NCBI GenBank assembly: GCA_006218045.1
Contig: VBWB01000016.1
Coordinates: forward strand, 1 to 64,000
DNA length: 64,000 nucleotides
Reading direction: 5' to 3'
Origin: Stygiobacter sp.
GTDB lineage: Bacteria; Pseudomonadota; Alphaproteobacteria; Rhodospirillales; Magnetospirillaceae
The translations under genes and the position numbers were made by a program. The notes beneath the pieces are model-generated. The model saw only the letters and a program-made list of their open reading frames with translations. It did not search any database and had not been told where the DNA came from. Below, one piece after another: positions 25,808 through 35,050 of this stretch (the stretch's first letter is position 1; each line of letters starts with the position of its first letter).

Positions 25808-26643
25808 GCACTGATCCCCCCAGCGTCGAGGTCATCAACCTCAACACCCATTACGGCGACCGTCAGGTGCTGAAGAACGTGTCGCTGACCGTCAAGCCCG
25901 GTGAAATCTTCGTCATCATGGGCGGTTCCGGCTCGGGCAAGACCACGCTGTTGAACCATCTCTTGGGCCTGCTGCGCCCCAGTTCCGGCACCATCCGCAT
26001 CCTCGGCCGGGAAATCAACGCCCTGTCGGCGCTGGACATGCAGGACCTGCGTACCCGCATGGGCGTGGCCTTCCAGTCGGGCGCCCTGTTCTCGAGCATG
26101 AGTGTCGGCGACAACATCGCCCTGCCCTTGCGTGAACATACCAATCTGGACGAAACCACCATCGGCATCGTCACCCGCCTCAAGCTGGAAGTGGTGTCGC
26201 TGGCCGGGTTCGAGCACCTGATGCCGTCGGAACTGTCGGGCGGCATGATCAAGCGCGCCGCCTTCGCCCGCGCCATCGTCATGGACCCGCGCCTGTTGTT
26301 CTGCGACGAACCGTCGGCGGGGCTGGACCCGGTGGTGGCCTCCAGCATCGACGATCTGATCCTGCGCCTGCGCGACGCCATGGGCATGAGCATCATCGTC
26401 GTCACCCACGACCTGGACAGTACCTTCAAGATCGCCGACCGCATCTGTGTGCTGGACCAGGGCGAGGTGCTGGCCCTCGATACGGTGGACGCCATCCGCA
26501 ATTCCCCCAACGAGCGCATCCAGAACCTGCTGAACCGCCGTACCGAAGAGGCGGAAATCGACCCCGACGCCTATTTGCGCCGCCTGTTGGGGGAAAAGGA
26601 AAAACTTCGGGACGAGCCGGCAAGCAGAAGGAACGGGTTATGA
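25804..26643 (+). CDS. mlaF: Mla-type ABC transporter ATP-binding protein
   Basis: A 279-residue ABC ATPase. Walker A GGSGSGKTT lies near residue 39. The ABC signature is LSGGMIKRAAFARA. Walker B LLFCDEPSAGLDP and a switch histidine in VVTHD follow. A C-terminal extension after ~245 (RRTEEAEIDPDAYLRRL) fits the MlaF tail that contacts the STAS subunit. The ATG at 25804 overlaps the permease stop. A longer open frame upstream is only the shadow of mlaE. Confidence 0.93.
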   Translation: MSTDPPSVEVINLNTHYGDRQVLKNVSLTVKPGEIFVIMGGSGSGKTTLLNHLLGLLRPSSGTIRILGREINALSALDMQDLRTRMGVAFQSGALFSSMSVGDNIALPLREHTNLDETTIGIVTRLKLEVVSLAGFEHLMPSELSGGMIKRAAFARAIVMDPRLLFCDEPSAGLDPVVASSIDDLILRLRDAMGMSIIVVTHDLDSTFKIADRICVLDQGEVLALDTVDAIRNSPNERIQNLLNRRTEEAEIDPDAYLRRLLGEKEKLRDEPASRRNGL

Positions 26644-27590
26644 GGGACGCACGCACCAATTACATCGTCGTCGGCGCCTTCGTGCTGGCCATGCTGGCGG
26701 CCCTGATCGTGTCGGTGGCGCTGTTGACCGGCAAAACCGGATCAAACGATCTCTACACCACCCAATTGCCCAACGTCACCGGCATCAAATACGGCAGCAA
26801 GGTCACCTATGAAGGCTTCGTCGTCGGCCAGGTCGAGGGCATCCAAGGCCTGCAAAAGGACAACCGCACCTGGTTCCGGGTCACCATGGGCGTCCAGGAA
26901 GGCTGGGCCATCCCGGAAGGGTCGCTGGCCCGCATCACCGCGCCGGGCATCCTGGCCGCACCGACCCTCGACATCAAGGGCGGTGCCTCCGACAAGCTGT
27001 TGCCCCCCGGATCGGACATTCCCGGCGGTGCCGCCGCCAACATCTTCGCCACCATGAACGCCATGGCCGGTGAAGTCAGCAAGCTGACCGACCAGGGATT
27101 GCTGCCGCTGATGGCCACCGTCAACACCCAGGTGGAAGCCCTGGGGCTGATCATGCAAAAACAGGCCCCGGAACTGATGACCAATCTGGTCACCTTGTCC
27201 GGCGATCTGGCGACCAAGGCGCCGCGCATCACCAGCGACATGCAAAAGATCACCGGCACGCTGTCGACCCAGGTGATCAACGACAAGAACGCCGAATCCA
27301 TCGCCCAGTCGCTGGCCAATACCGCAGAACTGACCCACGGTCTGGTGGAAACCCGCAAGAAGCTGGACAACGTGGTCGCCACCATCGACGGCAACAAGGG
27401 TAATATCGACCAATCCATGAAGGATCTGCGCCATACCTTGCAGGCCCTGGCCAGAAACATCGATTCCATCGCCTATAACCTTGAAGGCACCAGCCGCAAC
27501 GTGCATGAATTCAGCCGCCAGATCCGGGACAATCCCGGCGTGCTGATCGGCGGCACCAAGGGGGCCGAAGACGGGCCGGGACGGCGTTGA
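26640..27590 (+). CDS. mlaD: MCE-domain phospholipid-binding protein
   Basis: A 316-residue protein anchored by one N-terminal span (residues 7-31). Its MCE domain (about 38-118) begins YTTQLPNVTGIKYGSKVTYEG and contains the PEGSLARITAPGILAAPTL region. A long helical C-terminal part follows, longer than E. coli MlaD (183 residues), which may form a needle or tunnel across the periplasm. The start overlaps mlaF (ATGA). Confidence 0.9.
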   Translation: MRDARTNYIVVGAFVLAMLAALIVSVALLTGKTGSNDLYTTQLPNVTGIKYGSKVTYEGFVVGQVEGIQGLQKDNRTWFRVTMGVQEGWAIPEGSLARITAPGILAAPTLDIKGGASDKLLPPGSDIPGGAAANIFATMNAMAGEVSKLTDQGLLPLMATVNTQVEALGLIMQKQAPELMTNLVTLSGDLATKAPRITSDMQKITGTLSTQVINDKNAESIAQSLANTAELTHGLVETRKKLDNVVATIDGNKGNIDQSMKDLRHTLQALARNIDSIAYNLEGTSRNVHEFSRQIRDNPGVLIGGTKGAEDGPGRR

Positions 27591-27605
27591 GGGGAAGTTT
27601 GAACC

Positions 27606-28190
27606 ATGCGTAACCTGTTGCTTACCGCCGCCCTGGCTGCCGCCCTGGCCGCCTGCGCCCAGCAAGCGCCGCCCAAGGATCGCTTCTATCGCCTGGAGAC
27701 GCCGTCGCTTGCCGCCCGCTTCGCCGCCCCGGCCCTGGGCGTGGTCGAGGTCAGCCGTCCCACCACCGACGGCGTGTTATCGGAACGTCCGCTGGCCTAT
27801 CAGGATGCCGACGGCAGCCTGGGCCGCTACCGCTATGATCTGTGGGCCGAGCCGCCGACGGCGCTCTGGCAAAACGCCCTGGTGAACTCGCTGCGCCAAT
27901 CGGGCATCGCCGCCACCGTCGTCACCCCGGAAACCCGGGTGCCGCCCGATTGGATATTGCGCGGTCGGCTGAACCGCTTCGAGATGCAGGCAGGCACCGG
28001 CAAGGTCGTGGCAAGCCTGGAATTGGCGGTGGTGTCGTCCCGCGACGGCGGGTTGCTGCTGTTGAAAACCTATCAGGCGGAGGTGCCCAGCGCCGCCGGC
28101 CCCGAGGCCGAGGCCGCCGCCCTGACCCAGGCCAGCGGTGACATCATCTCTGGCTTCATCACCGATCTCGCGCGGGCCGCCAAGCCATGA
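27606..28190 (+). CDS. ABC-transport auxiliary lipoprotein (PqiC/ABC_trans_aux type)
   Basis: A 194-residue lipoprotein. The signal ends in LAAC, so Cys17 should be lipidated. The mature part has the family order: FYRLETPS strand, a central YDLWAEPPTALWQNALVNSL helix, then DWILRGRLNRFEM. Such proteins sit at the outer membrane and complete MCE transport bridges. It follows mlaD by 15 bp and ends in a 4-bp overlap with the methyltransferase gene. It replaces the usual MlaC, which is not seen here. Confidence 0.82.
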   Translation: MRNLLLTAALAAALAACAQQAPPKDRFYRLETPSLAARFAAPALGVVEVSRPTTDGVLSERPLAYQDADGSLGRYRYDLWAEPPTALWQNALVNSLRQSGIAATVVTPETRVPPDWILRGRLNRFEMQAGTGKVVASLELAVVSSRDGGLLLLKTYQAEVPSAAGPEAEAAALTQASGDIISGFITDLARAAKP

Positions 28191-29512
28191 GCCTGCGCAA
28201 GCGTCCCGTTTCCGCCGCCGGTCGCGGCAAGCCCCGCCAAGGCCCGCCGCCGCGCAATGTCGAGGTGGAAATCAGCGAGATCGGCGCGCGCGGCGACGGC
28301 ATCGCCCAATTGGGCGACGATCTGGTCTTCGTTCCCTTCACCGTGCCCGGCGACCGCGTCGTCGCCCGCATCGAAGGCCGGCGCGGCGACGGTCTGGCCG
28401 CCGCCCTGATCGAGGTCACCCGGGAAGGACCGGGCCGCACCCCGCCGCCCTGCCCGCATTATGGCCGTTGCGGCGGCTGTTCGCTGCAACACCTGGATGA
28501 CGACGCCTACACCCAGTGGAAAAGCGGTCTGCTGCTGACCCAATTGTCCCGCCACGGCCTGGGCGATGCCCCGGTCGCCGCCATGATCCGGGTTGCCGCC
28601 GGTCAGCGCCGCCGCGCCACCTTCGCTTTTCATCGGCGCAAGGGCTCGACCGTATTCGGGTTCAACGCCCGCGCCAGCCATACCATCATCGACCTGGATG
28701 ATTGCCTGCTGCTGGACCGCGCCATCACCGCCATCATCGCGCCGTTGCGGCACATCCTGACCGAAACCGTGCCCAACGGCGAAGACGGTGACGTCACCGT
28801 CGCCCTGACCACCGGTGGCCTGGATATTCTGGTGGAAGCCGATGCCCGCCTGGATCTGTTCGACCGGGAAAAACTGGCCGCCTTCGCCGACAGCCACGAT
28901 CTGGCCCGACTGTCCTGGCGCCGCCCCGGCGCCGGTTTCATCGAGCCCATTTCGCGCCGCCGCGGCGCCATCGTGTATTTCGCCGGCATCGCCGTCGAAC
29001 CGCCGCCCGGCAATTTCCTGCAACCCACCGAGGCCGGGGAAAAAGCCATCGCCCAATTGGTGTGCGGGGGAATCGGCAAGGTCAAGGCGGTGGCCGACCT
29101 TTATTGCGGCTGCGGCAGCTTCACCTTTCCGCTGGCCGCCGGCGGTGCCGCCGTGCACGCGGTGGAAGGCGACGAAGCCCCCATCCGCGCCCTGGAAGCC
29201 GCGGCCAACATGGCCGGGCTCAAGATCACCACGGAAACCCGCGACCTCGCCCGCCGTCCGCTCTTGCCGCAGGAACTGAAGAAGTATCAGGCGGTGGTGT
29301 TCGACCCGCCGCGCGCCGGCGCCCAATCGCAGGCGGAATATCTGGCCCAGGCGGCACCGGCCGTTGTGGTGGCGGTATCGTGTAACCCGGCCACCCTGGC
29401 CCGCGATCTGCAAATTCTGGTCAAGGGCGGCTATCAGGTGGAAAGCGTCACCCCCATCGACCAGTTCCCCCATTCCGCCCATCTGGAAGCGGTGGCGGTC
29501 TTGCGGAAATAG
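28187..29512 (+). CDS. RlmC/RlmD/TrmA-family RNA uracil-C5 methyltransferase
   Basis: A 441-residue methyltransferase. Residues ~24-80 are a TRAM RNA-binding domain. Cysteines 89, 95 and 98 (CPHYGRCGGC) plus one near 180 should hold a [4Fe-4S] cluster as in RlmD. The C-terminal Rossmann part has ADLYCGCGSFTFPLA, the FDPPRAG motif, and the catalytic cysteine in VSCNPATLARD. It methylates a uridine, most likely of 23S rRNA, but 23S position or tRNA target cannot be told. Its start overlaps the lipoprotein stop (ATGA), making it last in the Mla operon by position only. Confidence 0.9.
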   Translation: MSLRKRPVSAAGRGKPRQGPPPRNVEVEISEIGARGDGIAQLGDDLVFVPFTVPGDRVVARIEGRRGDGLAAALIEVTREGPGRTPPPCPHYGRCGGCSLQHLDDDAYTQWKSGLLLTQLSRHGLGDAPVAAMIRVAAGQRRRATFAFHRRKGSTVFGFNARASHTIIDLDDCLLLDRAITAIIAPLRHILTETVPNGEDGDVTVALTTGGLDILVEADARLDLFDREKLAAFADSHDLARLSWRRPGAGFIEPISRRRGAIVYFAGIAVEPPPGNFLQPTEAGEKAIAQLVCGGIGKVKAVADLYCGCGSFTFPLAAGGAAVHAVEGDEAPIRALEAAANMAGLKITTETRDLARRPLLPQELKKYQAVVFDPPRAGAQSQAEYLAQAAPAVVVAVSCNPATLARDLQILVKGGYQVESVTPIDQFPHSAHLEAVAVLRK

Positions 29513-29551
29513 AGCGGCGCGCCTTAAGTACGACGCATCATCCGCCCACGC

Positions 29552-29638
29552 CGTCATACCCGCGAAAGCGGGTATCCAGGAGTCGCGGAAAAGATGGAAG
29601 TGCACCCTCTGGACTCCCGCCTGCGCGGGAGTGACGGG
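29552..29638. repeat. Palindromic intergenic repeat of the 'CGTCA-CCCGCG' type
   Basis: An 87-bp element has mirrored ends (CGTCATACCCGCGAAAGCGGG ... and ...CCCGCCTGCGCGGGAGTGACG). The two arms each contain a small hairpin, and together form a long imperfect stem with GTATCCAG / CTGGACTC inside. This is the common alphaproteobacterial repeat scattered between genes. It lies after the methyltransferase gene and may act as its terminator. Confidence 0.7.
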
Positions 29639-29695
29639 TGTTGCGGTGGACGCGTTGCTGCTGGTTTTGTCCGCCTGGATTGATCCAAGCCGCGA

Positions 29696-29893
29696 TCAGA
29701 CCCGCGGACCACCCAGGGCCTGACGGATTTTCTCGTCGGTCTTGTACTGCGACAGCGCATAGACCGACCAGATCGCCGCCGGAATCCAGCCGATCAAGGT
29801 GATCTGCAAGATCAGGCAGATGAGCCCGGCGAACGGACGACCGATGGTGAAGAACTGCAACCACGGCAGCAGGATAGCCAGAAGCAGACGCAT
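29696..29893 (-). CDS. Pmp3/YqaE-family small membrane protein
   Basis: A 65-residue protein with two membrane spans. The order LLAILLPWLQFFTIGRPFAG...LILQITLIGWIPAAIWSVY matches the Pmp3/UPF0057 family, linked in other organisms to membrane potential and salt stress. The ATG at 29893 has a GGGG ribosome site. It lies 13 bp after the folC stop on the same strand, so it may share that transcript. Confidence 0.85.
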   Translation of the reverse strand: MRLLLAILLPWLQFFTIGRPFAGLICLILQITLIGWIPAAIWSVYALSQYKTDEKIRQALGGPRV

Positions 29894-29906
29894 GTGATCC
29901 CCGCTC

Positions 29907-31211
29907 TCAGGAATTGTCGGCAAGTACCGTACCAGCTAGGTACAATGACCCGCAAATCAACACCCGGGCCGGGCCGGCATGGCTCGCCGTCAATTCGCGC
30001 AAAGCCGCCTCGACGCTGGCCGCCGGCTTGGCGTCCATGCAGAAATGCTTGAGGGCGCAAGCCGCCGCCGCTTCCGCCGTCAACGCCGACGCCTCGCCCG
30101 GAATGGTCACCGTGCGCAAGGAATGAAAGCGCGTGGCCATATGGCCCATATAGCCGTCGATGTCCTTGTTGGCGAGGATGCCGAACACCCCCATCAACGG
30201 CATGTCGCGCCACGAGCGGGCATGACGGGCGATGGCCTCGGCGGCATGGGGGTTATGGCCGCCGTCCAGGTATAATTCCCATCCATCCGGCAGCAATTCG
30301 ACCAGCGGCCCCCGGCTCAGCCGTTGCAGGCGTGCCGGCCATTCGACGCTTTTCATACCCAGGGCGAAGGCGGCGGGCGGGATTTCCGCCAAGACCGGCG
30401 GCTTCTCGCCTCGGCTCAACCGTTCCAGCGCCGCCAGGGCCAGACCGGCATTGCGCATCTGGAACGATCCGGCCAGGCCCGGGGCCGGCAAGGTCAGTTC
30501 CAGCGACACGCCCTTGTACAAGGTACCGCCATCGGGGGTGGCGCGGGCAAAAAAATCCTTGCCCTCCTTCAGCAGCGGCACGCCCATTTCCAGCGAGCGG
30601 GCTTCCAGCACCTTGGCCACCTTGCGGCCCTGATCGGCGACGATACAGGCGATGCCGCGTTTCATGATGCCGGCTTTTTCCGCCGCGATGGCCTCGATCC
30701 GTCCGCCCAGAAAGCTTTCATGATCCATGGCGATGGGGGTGATCACGGTCAACGCCGGACGTTCCACCACATTGGTGGCGTCCAGCCGCCCGCCTAAGCC
30801 GGTTTCCAGGATGACCAGATCGGCGGGAATGCGGGAAAAGGCCAGGAAGGCGGCGGCGGTGGTGATCTCGAAAAAGGTGATGGGATCGTCCCCGTTCACC
30901 TGCTCGATTTCCTCCAGCAACGCCAGCAGGCTGGCATCATCGATGGTCCGGCCGGCCACCCGGATGCGTTCGGCGAAACGCACCAGATGGGGCGAGGTGT
31001 AGACATGGGTGCGCAGCCCGGCGGCCTCGGCGAAGGCGCGCATGAAGGCCACGGTCGAGCCCTTGCCGTTGGTGCCGGCCACGTGGACGACCGGCGGCAA
31101 GCGGGTCTGCGGGTGGCCCAGCTTGTCCAGAAGCGTCAGCACCCGATCCAGGGACAGATCGATGACCTTGGGGTGCAGGCGGGTCAGACGCTCGAGGACG
31201 ACGTCGATCAT
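29907..31211 (-). CDS. folC: Dihydrofolate synthase / folylpolyglutamate synthase
   Basis: A 434-residue Mur-ligase-type enzyme. It adds glutamate to dihydropteroate and to folates. The ATP loop is VAGTNGKGSTVA (44-55). The conserved TSPHLVRFAERIRV and the ETGLGGRLDATN block follow, with LYLDGGHNPHA in the C-terminal half. It starts one base after the accD stop, as in the common alphaproteobacterial trpBA-accD-folC string. Confidence 0.95.
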   Translation of the reverse strand: MIDVVLERLTRLHPKVIDLSLDRVLTLLDKLGHPQTRLPPVVHVAGTNGKGSTVAFMRAFAEAAGLRTHVYTSPHLVRFAERIRVAGRTIDDASLLALLEEIEQVNGDDPITFFEITTAAAFLAFSRIPADLVILETGLGGRLDATNVVERPALTVITPIAMDHESFLGGRIEAIAAEKAGIMKRGIACIVADQGRKVAKVLEARSLEMGVPLLKEGKDFFARATPDGGTLYKGVSLELTLPAPGLAGSFQMRNAGLALAALERLSRGEKPPVLAEIPPAAFALGMKSVEWPARLQRLSRGPLVELLPDGWELYLDGGHNPHAAEAIARHARSWRDMPLMGVFGILANKDIDGYMGHMATRFHSLRTVTIPGEASALTAEAAAACALKHFCMDAKPAASVEAALRELTASHAGPARVLICGSLYLAGTVLADNS

Positions 31212-31212
31212 G

Positions 31213-32133
31213 TCACAGCCGGGCGGCGGATTCGGGGTCGTAATCGGGCGTGTCCATCGGCAGCATGACCAGATCGCCGGCGGGGGCCCGGTTACGCAGC
31301 ATGGAAATGATGCGGCCCAGGGTGTCGCGCAGATCCTTGCGGTGGACGACCATGTCGATCATGCCCTTGTCCAGCAGGTATTCGGCCCGCTGGAAGCCCT
31401 CGGGCAGCTTTTCGCGGATGGTGCTTTCGATGACGCGGGCACCGGCGAAGCCGATGATGCAACCCGGCTCGGCCATGGCGATGTCGCCCAGCATGGCGAA
31501 GCTGGCCGAGACGCCGCCGGTGGTGGGATCGGTCAGCAGCACGATATAGGGCAGGCGCTTTTCCTTGACCTTGTCGACGGCGACGGTGGTGCGCGCCATC
31601 TGCATCAAGGACAGGATGCCTTCCTGCATGCGTGCCCCGCCCGAGGCCGGGATGACGATCAACGGCGCATCCTGCAACACCGCCAATTCGGCGGCGGCGA
31701 CGATGCCCTCACCCACGGCGATGCCCATGGAACCGCCCTGGAAGTCGAAATTGAAGGCGGCGATGACCACGTTCTGGCCGCTGCACCGACCATGGGCGAC
31801 GATGATGGCATCGTGTTCGCCGGTCTTGAGCCGGGTGTCCTTGAGGCGGTCGGTATAGCGCTTCTGATCCTTGAACTTCAACGGATCGTCGGGGACCTTC
31901 GGCAATTCGATGCGGGTGTACTTGCCGTCATCGAACAGCATTTCCAGGCGCTTCTTGACGGCAAGGCGCATGTGGTGGCCGCAATGCTGGCAGACGCAGA
32001 GCGCCTTTTCCAGATCGCGATGGAAGATCATGTGACCGCAGCTGGGGCATTTGTGCCACAGGTTATCCGGCACTTCCTTGGGCCGCACCAGGGCCTGGAG
32101 CTTGGGACGGACGTAATTGGTCAACCAGTTCAT
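31213..32133 (-). CDS. accD: Acetyl-CoA carboxylase carboxyltransferase beta subunit
   Basis: A 306-residue AccD. Zinc-ribbon cysteines are at 29, 32, 48 and 51 (CPSC...CQHC). The crotonase-fold carboxyltransferase region follows, with PASGGARMQEG and the LTDPTTGGVSASFA oxyanion stretch. It makes malonyl-CoA with AccA. The ATG at 32133 begins MNWLTNYVRP, the family start, and has a GGAAG ribosome site. The 188-bp gap to trpA contains a palindromic repeat that may separate the two transcripts. Confidence 0.96.
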   Translation of the reverse strand: MNWLTNYVRPKLQALVRPKEVPDNLWHKCPSCGHMIFHRDLEKALCVCQHCGHHMRLAVKKRLEMLFDDGKYTRIELPKVPDDPLKFKDQKRYTDRLKDTRLKTGEHDAIIVAHGRCSGQNVVIAAFNFDFQGGSMGIAVGEGIVAAAELAVLQDAPLIVIPASGGARMQEGILSLMQMARTTVAVDKVKEKRLPYIVLLTDPTTGGVSASFAMLGDIAMAEPGCIIGFAGARVIESTIREKLPEGFQRAEYLLDKGMIDMVVHRKDLRDTLGRIISMLRNRAPAGDLVMLPMDTPDYDPESAARL

Positions 32134-32167
32134 GAGCAACTTCCTTCGCGCCTGATGGCGATCAATG

Positions 32168-32263
32168 AACCACAGAGACACAGAGACACAGAGAGGCTTG
32201 TCCAGGAGGAGAAGGCGCCCTTCCCATGGGAAGACATCTCTGTGCCTCTGTGTCTCTGTGGTT
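32168..32263. repeat. Long-arm palindromic element 'ACCACAGAGACACAGAG', copy 1
   Basis: A 96-bp element bounded by ~27-bp nearly perfect inverted repeats beginning AACCACAGAGACACAGAG, with a 40-bp unrelated centre. A second copy with different centre is at 53502-53598. The element interrupts the space between trpA and accD. It carries no gene and looks like a MITE or REP-like element moved by enzymes elsewhere. Confidence 0.85.
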
Positions 32264-32320
32264 GTTCCGTTGTCAGAACCGACACCGGCTTACCGGCATC
32301 GGCATCTTTTTTCAATACAC

Positions 32321-33132
32321 TTAGCCACGCGCCCCGCGCACACCGGCGGCCAATTCACGCACCAGGGCCAGGGCGGCCCGGGCCGGGTTTTCACCCTTTC
32401 CCTTGGCGTCGAAGGCGGCGGCGACGATGGCCGAGCCGACCACGGCCCCGTCAGCCAGCCGCGCCACTTCGGCCGCCTGCTCCGGCGTCTTGATACCGAA
32501 ACCGACGCAAACCGGCAACGATGTATGGCGCCTGATCCGCGTCACCGCGTCGCCGATGGCCGAGGCACTGGCCGAGGCGGTGCCGGTGATGCCGGCGATG
32601 GAGACGTAATAGACGAAGCCCGACGCATTGCCGACGATGACCGGCAGACGGGCATCGTCGCTGGTCGGCGTGGTCAGGAAGATGAAGTCGATATCGTTGG
32701 CCCAGCAATGGGGCAGCAATTCATCGGCTTCCTCCGGCGGCAGATCCACCAGGATCAGGCCGTCGATGCCGGCGCGGCCCGCATCGGCACAAAACTTTTC
32801 CGGCCCCCAGGAATAAACCGGGTTGTAATAGCCCATCAGGATGATCGGGGTTTCGGTGTCGGTCAGGCGAAATTCCGCCACCATCTCCAGGCAGCCTTTC
32901 AGCGTGCCGCCCGAGGCCAAGGCCCGCTGGGCGGCGTACTGAATGGCCGGGCCGTCGGCCATGGGGTCGGTGAACGGCATGCCGAATTCGATGATGTCGG
33001 CGCCCGCCGCCGGCAGGCCGTTCAGCAATTCCTGGCTGGCCGCCCGGTCGGGGTCGAAGGCCATGGAATAGGTCACCAGCGCCGCCCGGTTCTCGGCGGC
33101 CAGCTTGGTGAAACGCGCAGCCAGACGGCTCA

Positions 33133-33133
<1 letters not shown>
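32321..33133 (-). CDS. trpA: Tryptophan synthase alpha subunit
   Basis: A 270-residue TIM-barrel protein that cleaves indole-glycerol phosphate. The catalytic glutamate lies in IIEFGMPF (Glu49) and the aspartate in [10 protein letters not shown] (Asp60). The phosphate-binding [10 protein letters not shown] segment is near the C-terminus. The usual AGDPD near residue 26 reads AFDPD. The start overlaps the trpB stop (TGATG), so the subunits are made together. Confidence 0.95.
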
Positions 33134-34353
<1,220 letters not shown>

Positions 34354-34466
34354 CCCAATCCATCCAACCAAGGCAGGGTGGCTAATAAAGCATGAAGTGT
34401 CCTCGGGGGGGAGGATTTTCTAGTCCCGTTCCCATGCCCGTCCGCCATTGCCCCAGTGCCACGGCC

Positions 34467-34496
34467 GGGGGCTTGAAGTTGGGAATTTAAGCCCCC
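34467..34496. other. Hairpin in the trpB / cytochrome divergent region
   Basis: GGGGGCTT and AAGCCCCC form a perfect 8-bp stem with a 14-base loop between the divergent trpB and cytochrome genes. No leader peptide with tryptophan codons was seen beside it, so attenuation is not supported. A TATACT hexamer near 34537 may be the -10 of the cytochrome gene. Confidence 0.4.
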
Positions 34497-34591
34497 ACGG
34501 CTGCTTTGCCTCGCGACGAGGTCAACAATCTGGGCTATACTCGCGGTAAGAGATCATAGTTCAGTGAATGAAGGACAGGGGAGTTTCCACC

Positions 34592-34966
34592 ATGAAAATC
34601 AATGTATTCGCCGCCGCCATCCTGGCGCTGGGCTTGGCCTCGCCCGCTTTCGCCAAGGAAGAGCCGGTCAGCTTCGCCGAGGACATCCAACCGATCCTGC
34701 AAATCCGCTGCGGCAGTTGCCATCAAGCCGGCGGCGCCGGCCTGGAACAAAGCGGCCTCGACCTGACCACCTATGAAGGCCTGATGAAGGGCACCAAGCA
34801 CGGCGCGATGATCGTGCCCGGCGACCCGGTCACCAGCAACCTGATGGTGCTGATCGACGGCAAGGCCGACAAGTCGCTGCAAATGCCCCACGGCAAGAAG
34901 AAGCTGAGCTCGTGCGACCGCGACCTGATCCGCAAGTGGATCAAGCAGGGCGCCAAGAAGAACTGA
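34592..34966 (+). CDS. Exported monohaem c-type cytochrome
   Basis: A 124-residue periplasmic protein. Residues 1-21 are the signal peptide (ends AFA). One haem site CGSCH lies at 40-44, in the arrangement FAEDIQPILQIRCGSCH typical of the short 'PSCyt1'-type cytochrome c domain. A likely methionine ligand is in LQMPHGKKKLS near residue 95. The start 34592 has GGGGAG upstream. It is a single gene ending at a strong terminator. It probably passes electrons; partners are not visible. Confidence 0.85.
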   Translation: MKINVFAAAILALGLASPAFAKEEPVSFAEDIQPILQIRCGSCHQAGGAGLEQSGLDLTTYEGLMKGTKHGAMIVPGDPVTSNLMVLIDGKADKSLQMPHGKKKLSSCDRDLIRKWIKQGAKKN

Positions 34967-35012
34967 TGATCCCAAGCCCGTCGCCACCTGACGGGCCATG
35001 GCGGACGATACG

Positions 35013-35047
35013 CCCCGCAGCCGGCAGACCGCCGGCTGCGGGGTTTT
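35013..35047 (+). terminator. Strong terminator after the cytochrome gene
   Basis: A perfect 13-bp stem CCCCGCAGCCGGC / GCCGGCTGCGGGG with a 5-base loop and TTTT directly after it. It ends 4 bp before the convergent kinase stop. Confidence 0.85.
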
Positions 35048-35050
35048 CAT

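Noticed and set aside
32168-32263. CRISPR-like reading of the ACAGAGACACAGAG repeats
   Set aside because: The units are inverted arms of one palindrome with short internal periodicity, not spaced direct repeats with unique spacers.
34467-34496. Tryptophan attenuator for trpBA
   Set aside because: A hairpin exists, but no leader peptide with Trp codons and no alternative antiterminator pairing was found.
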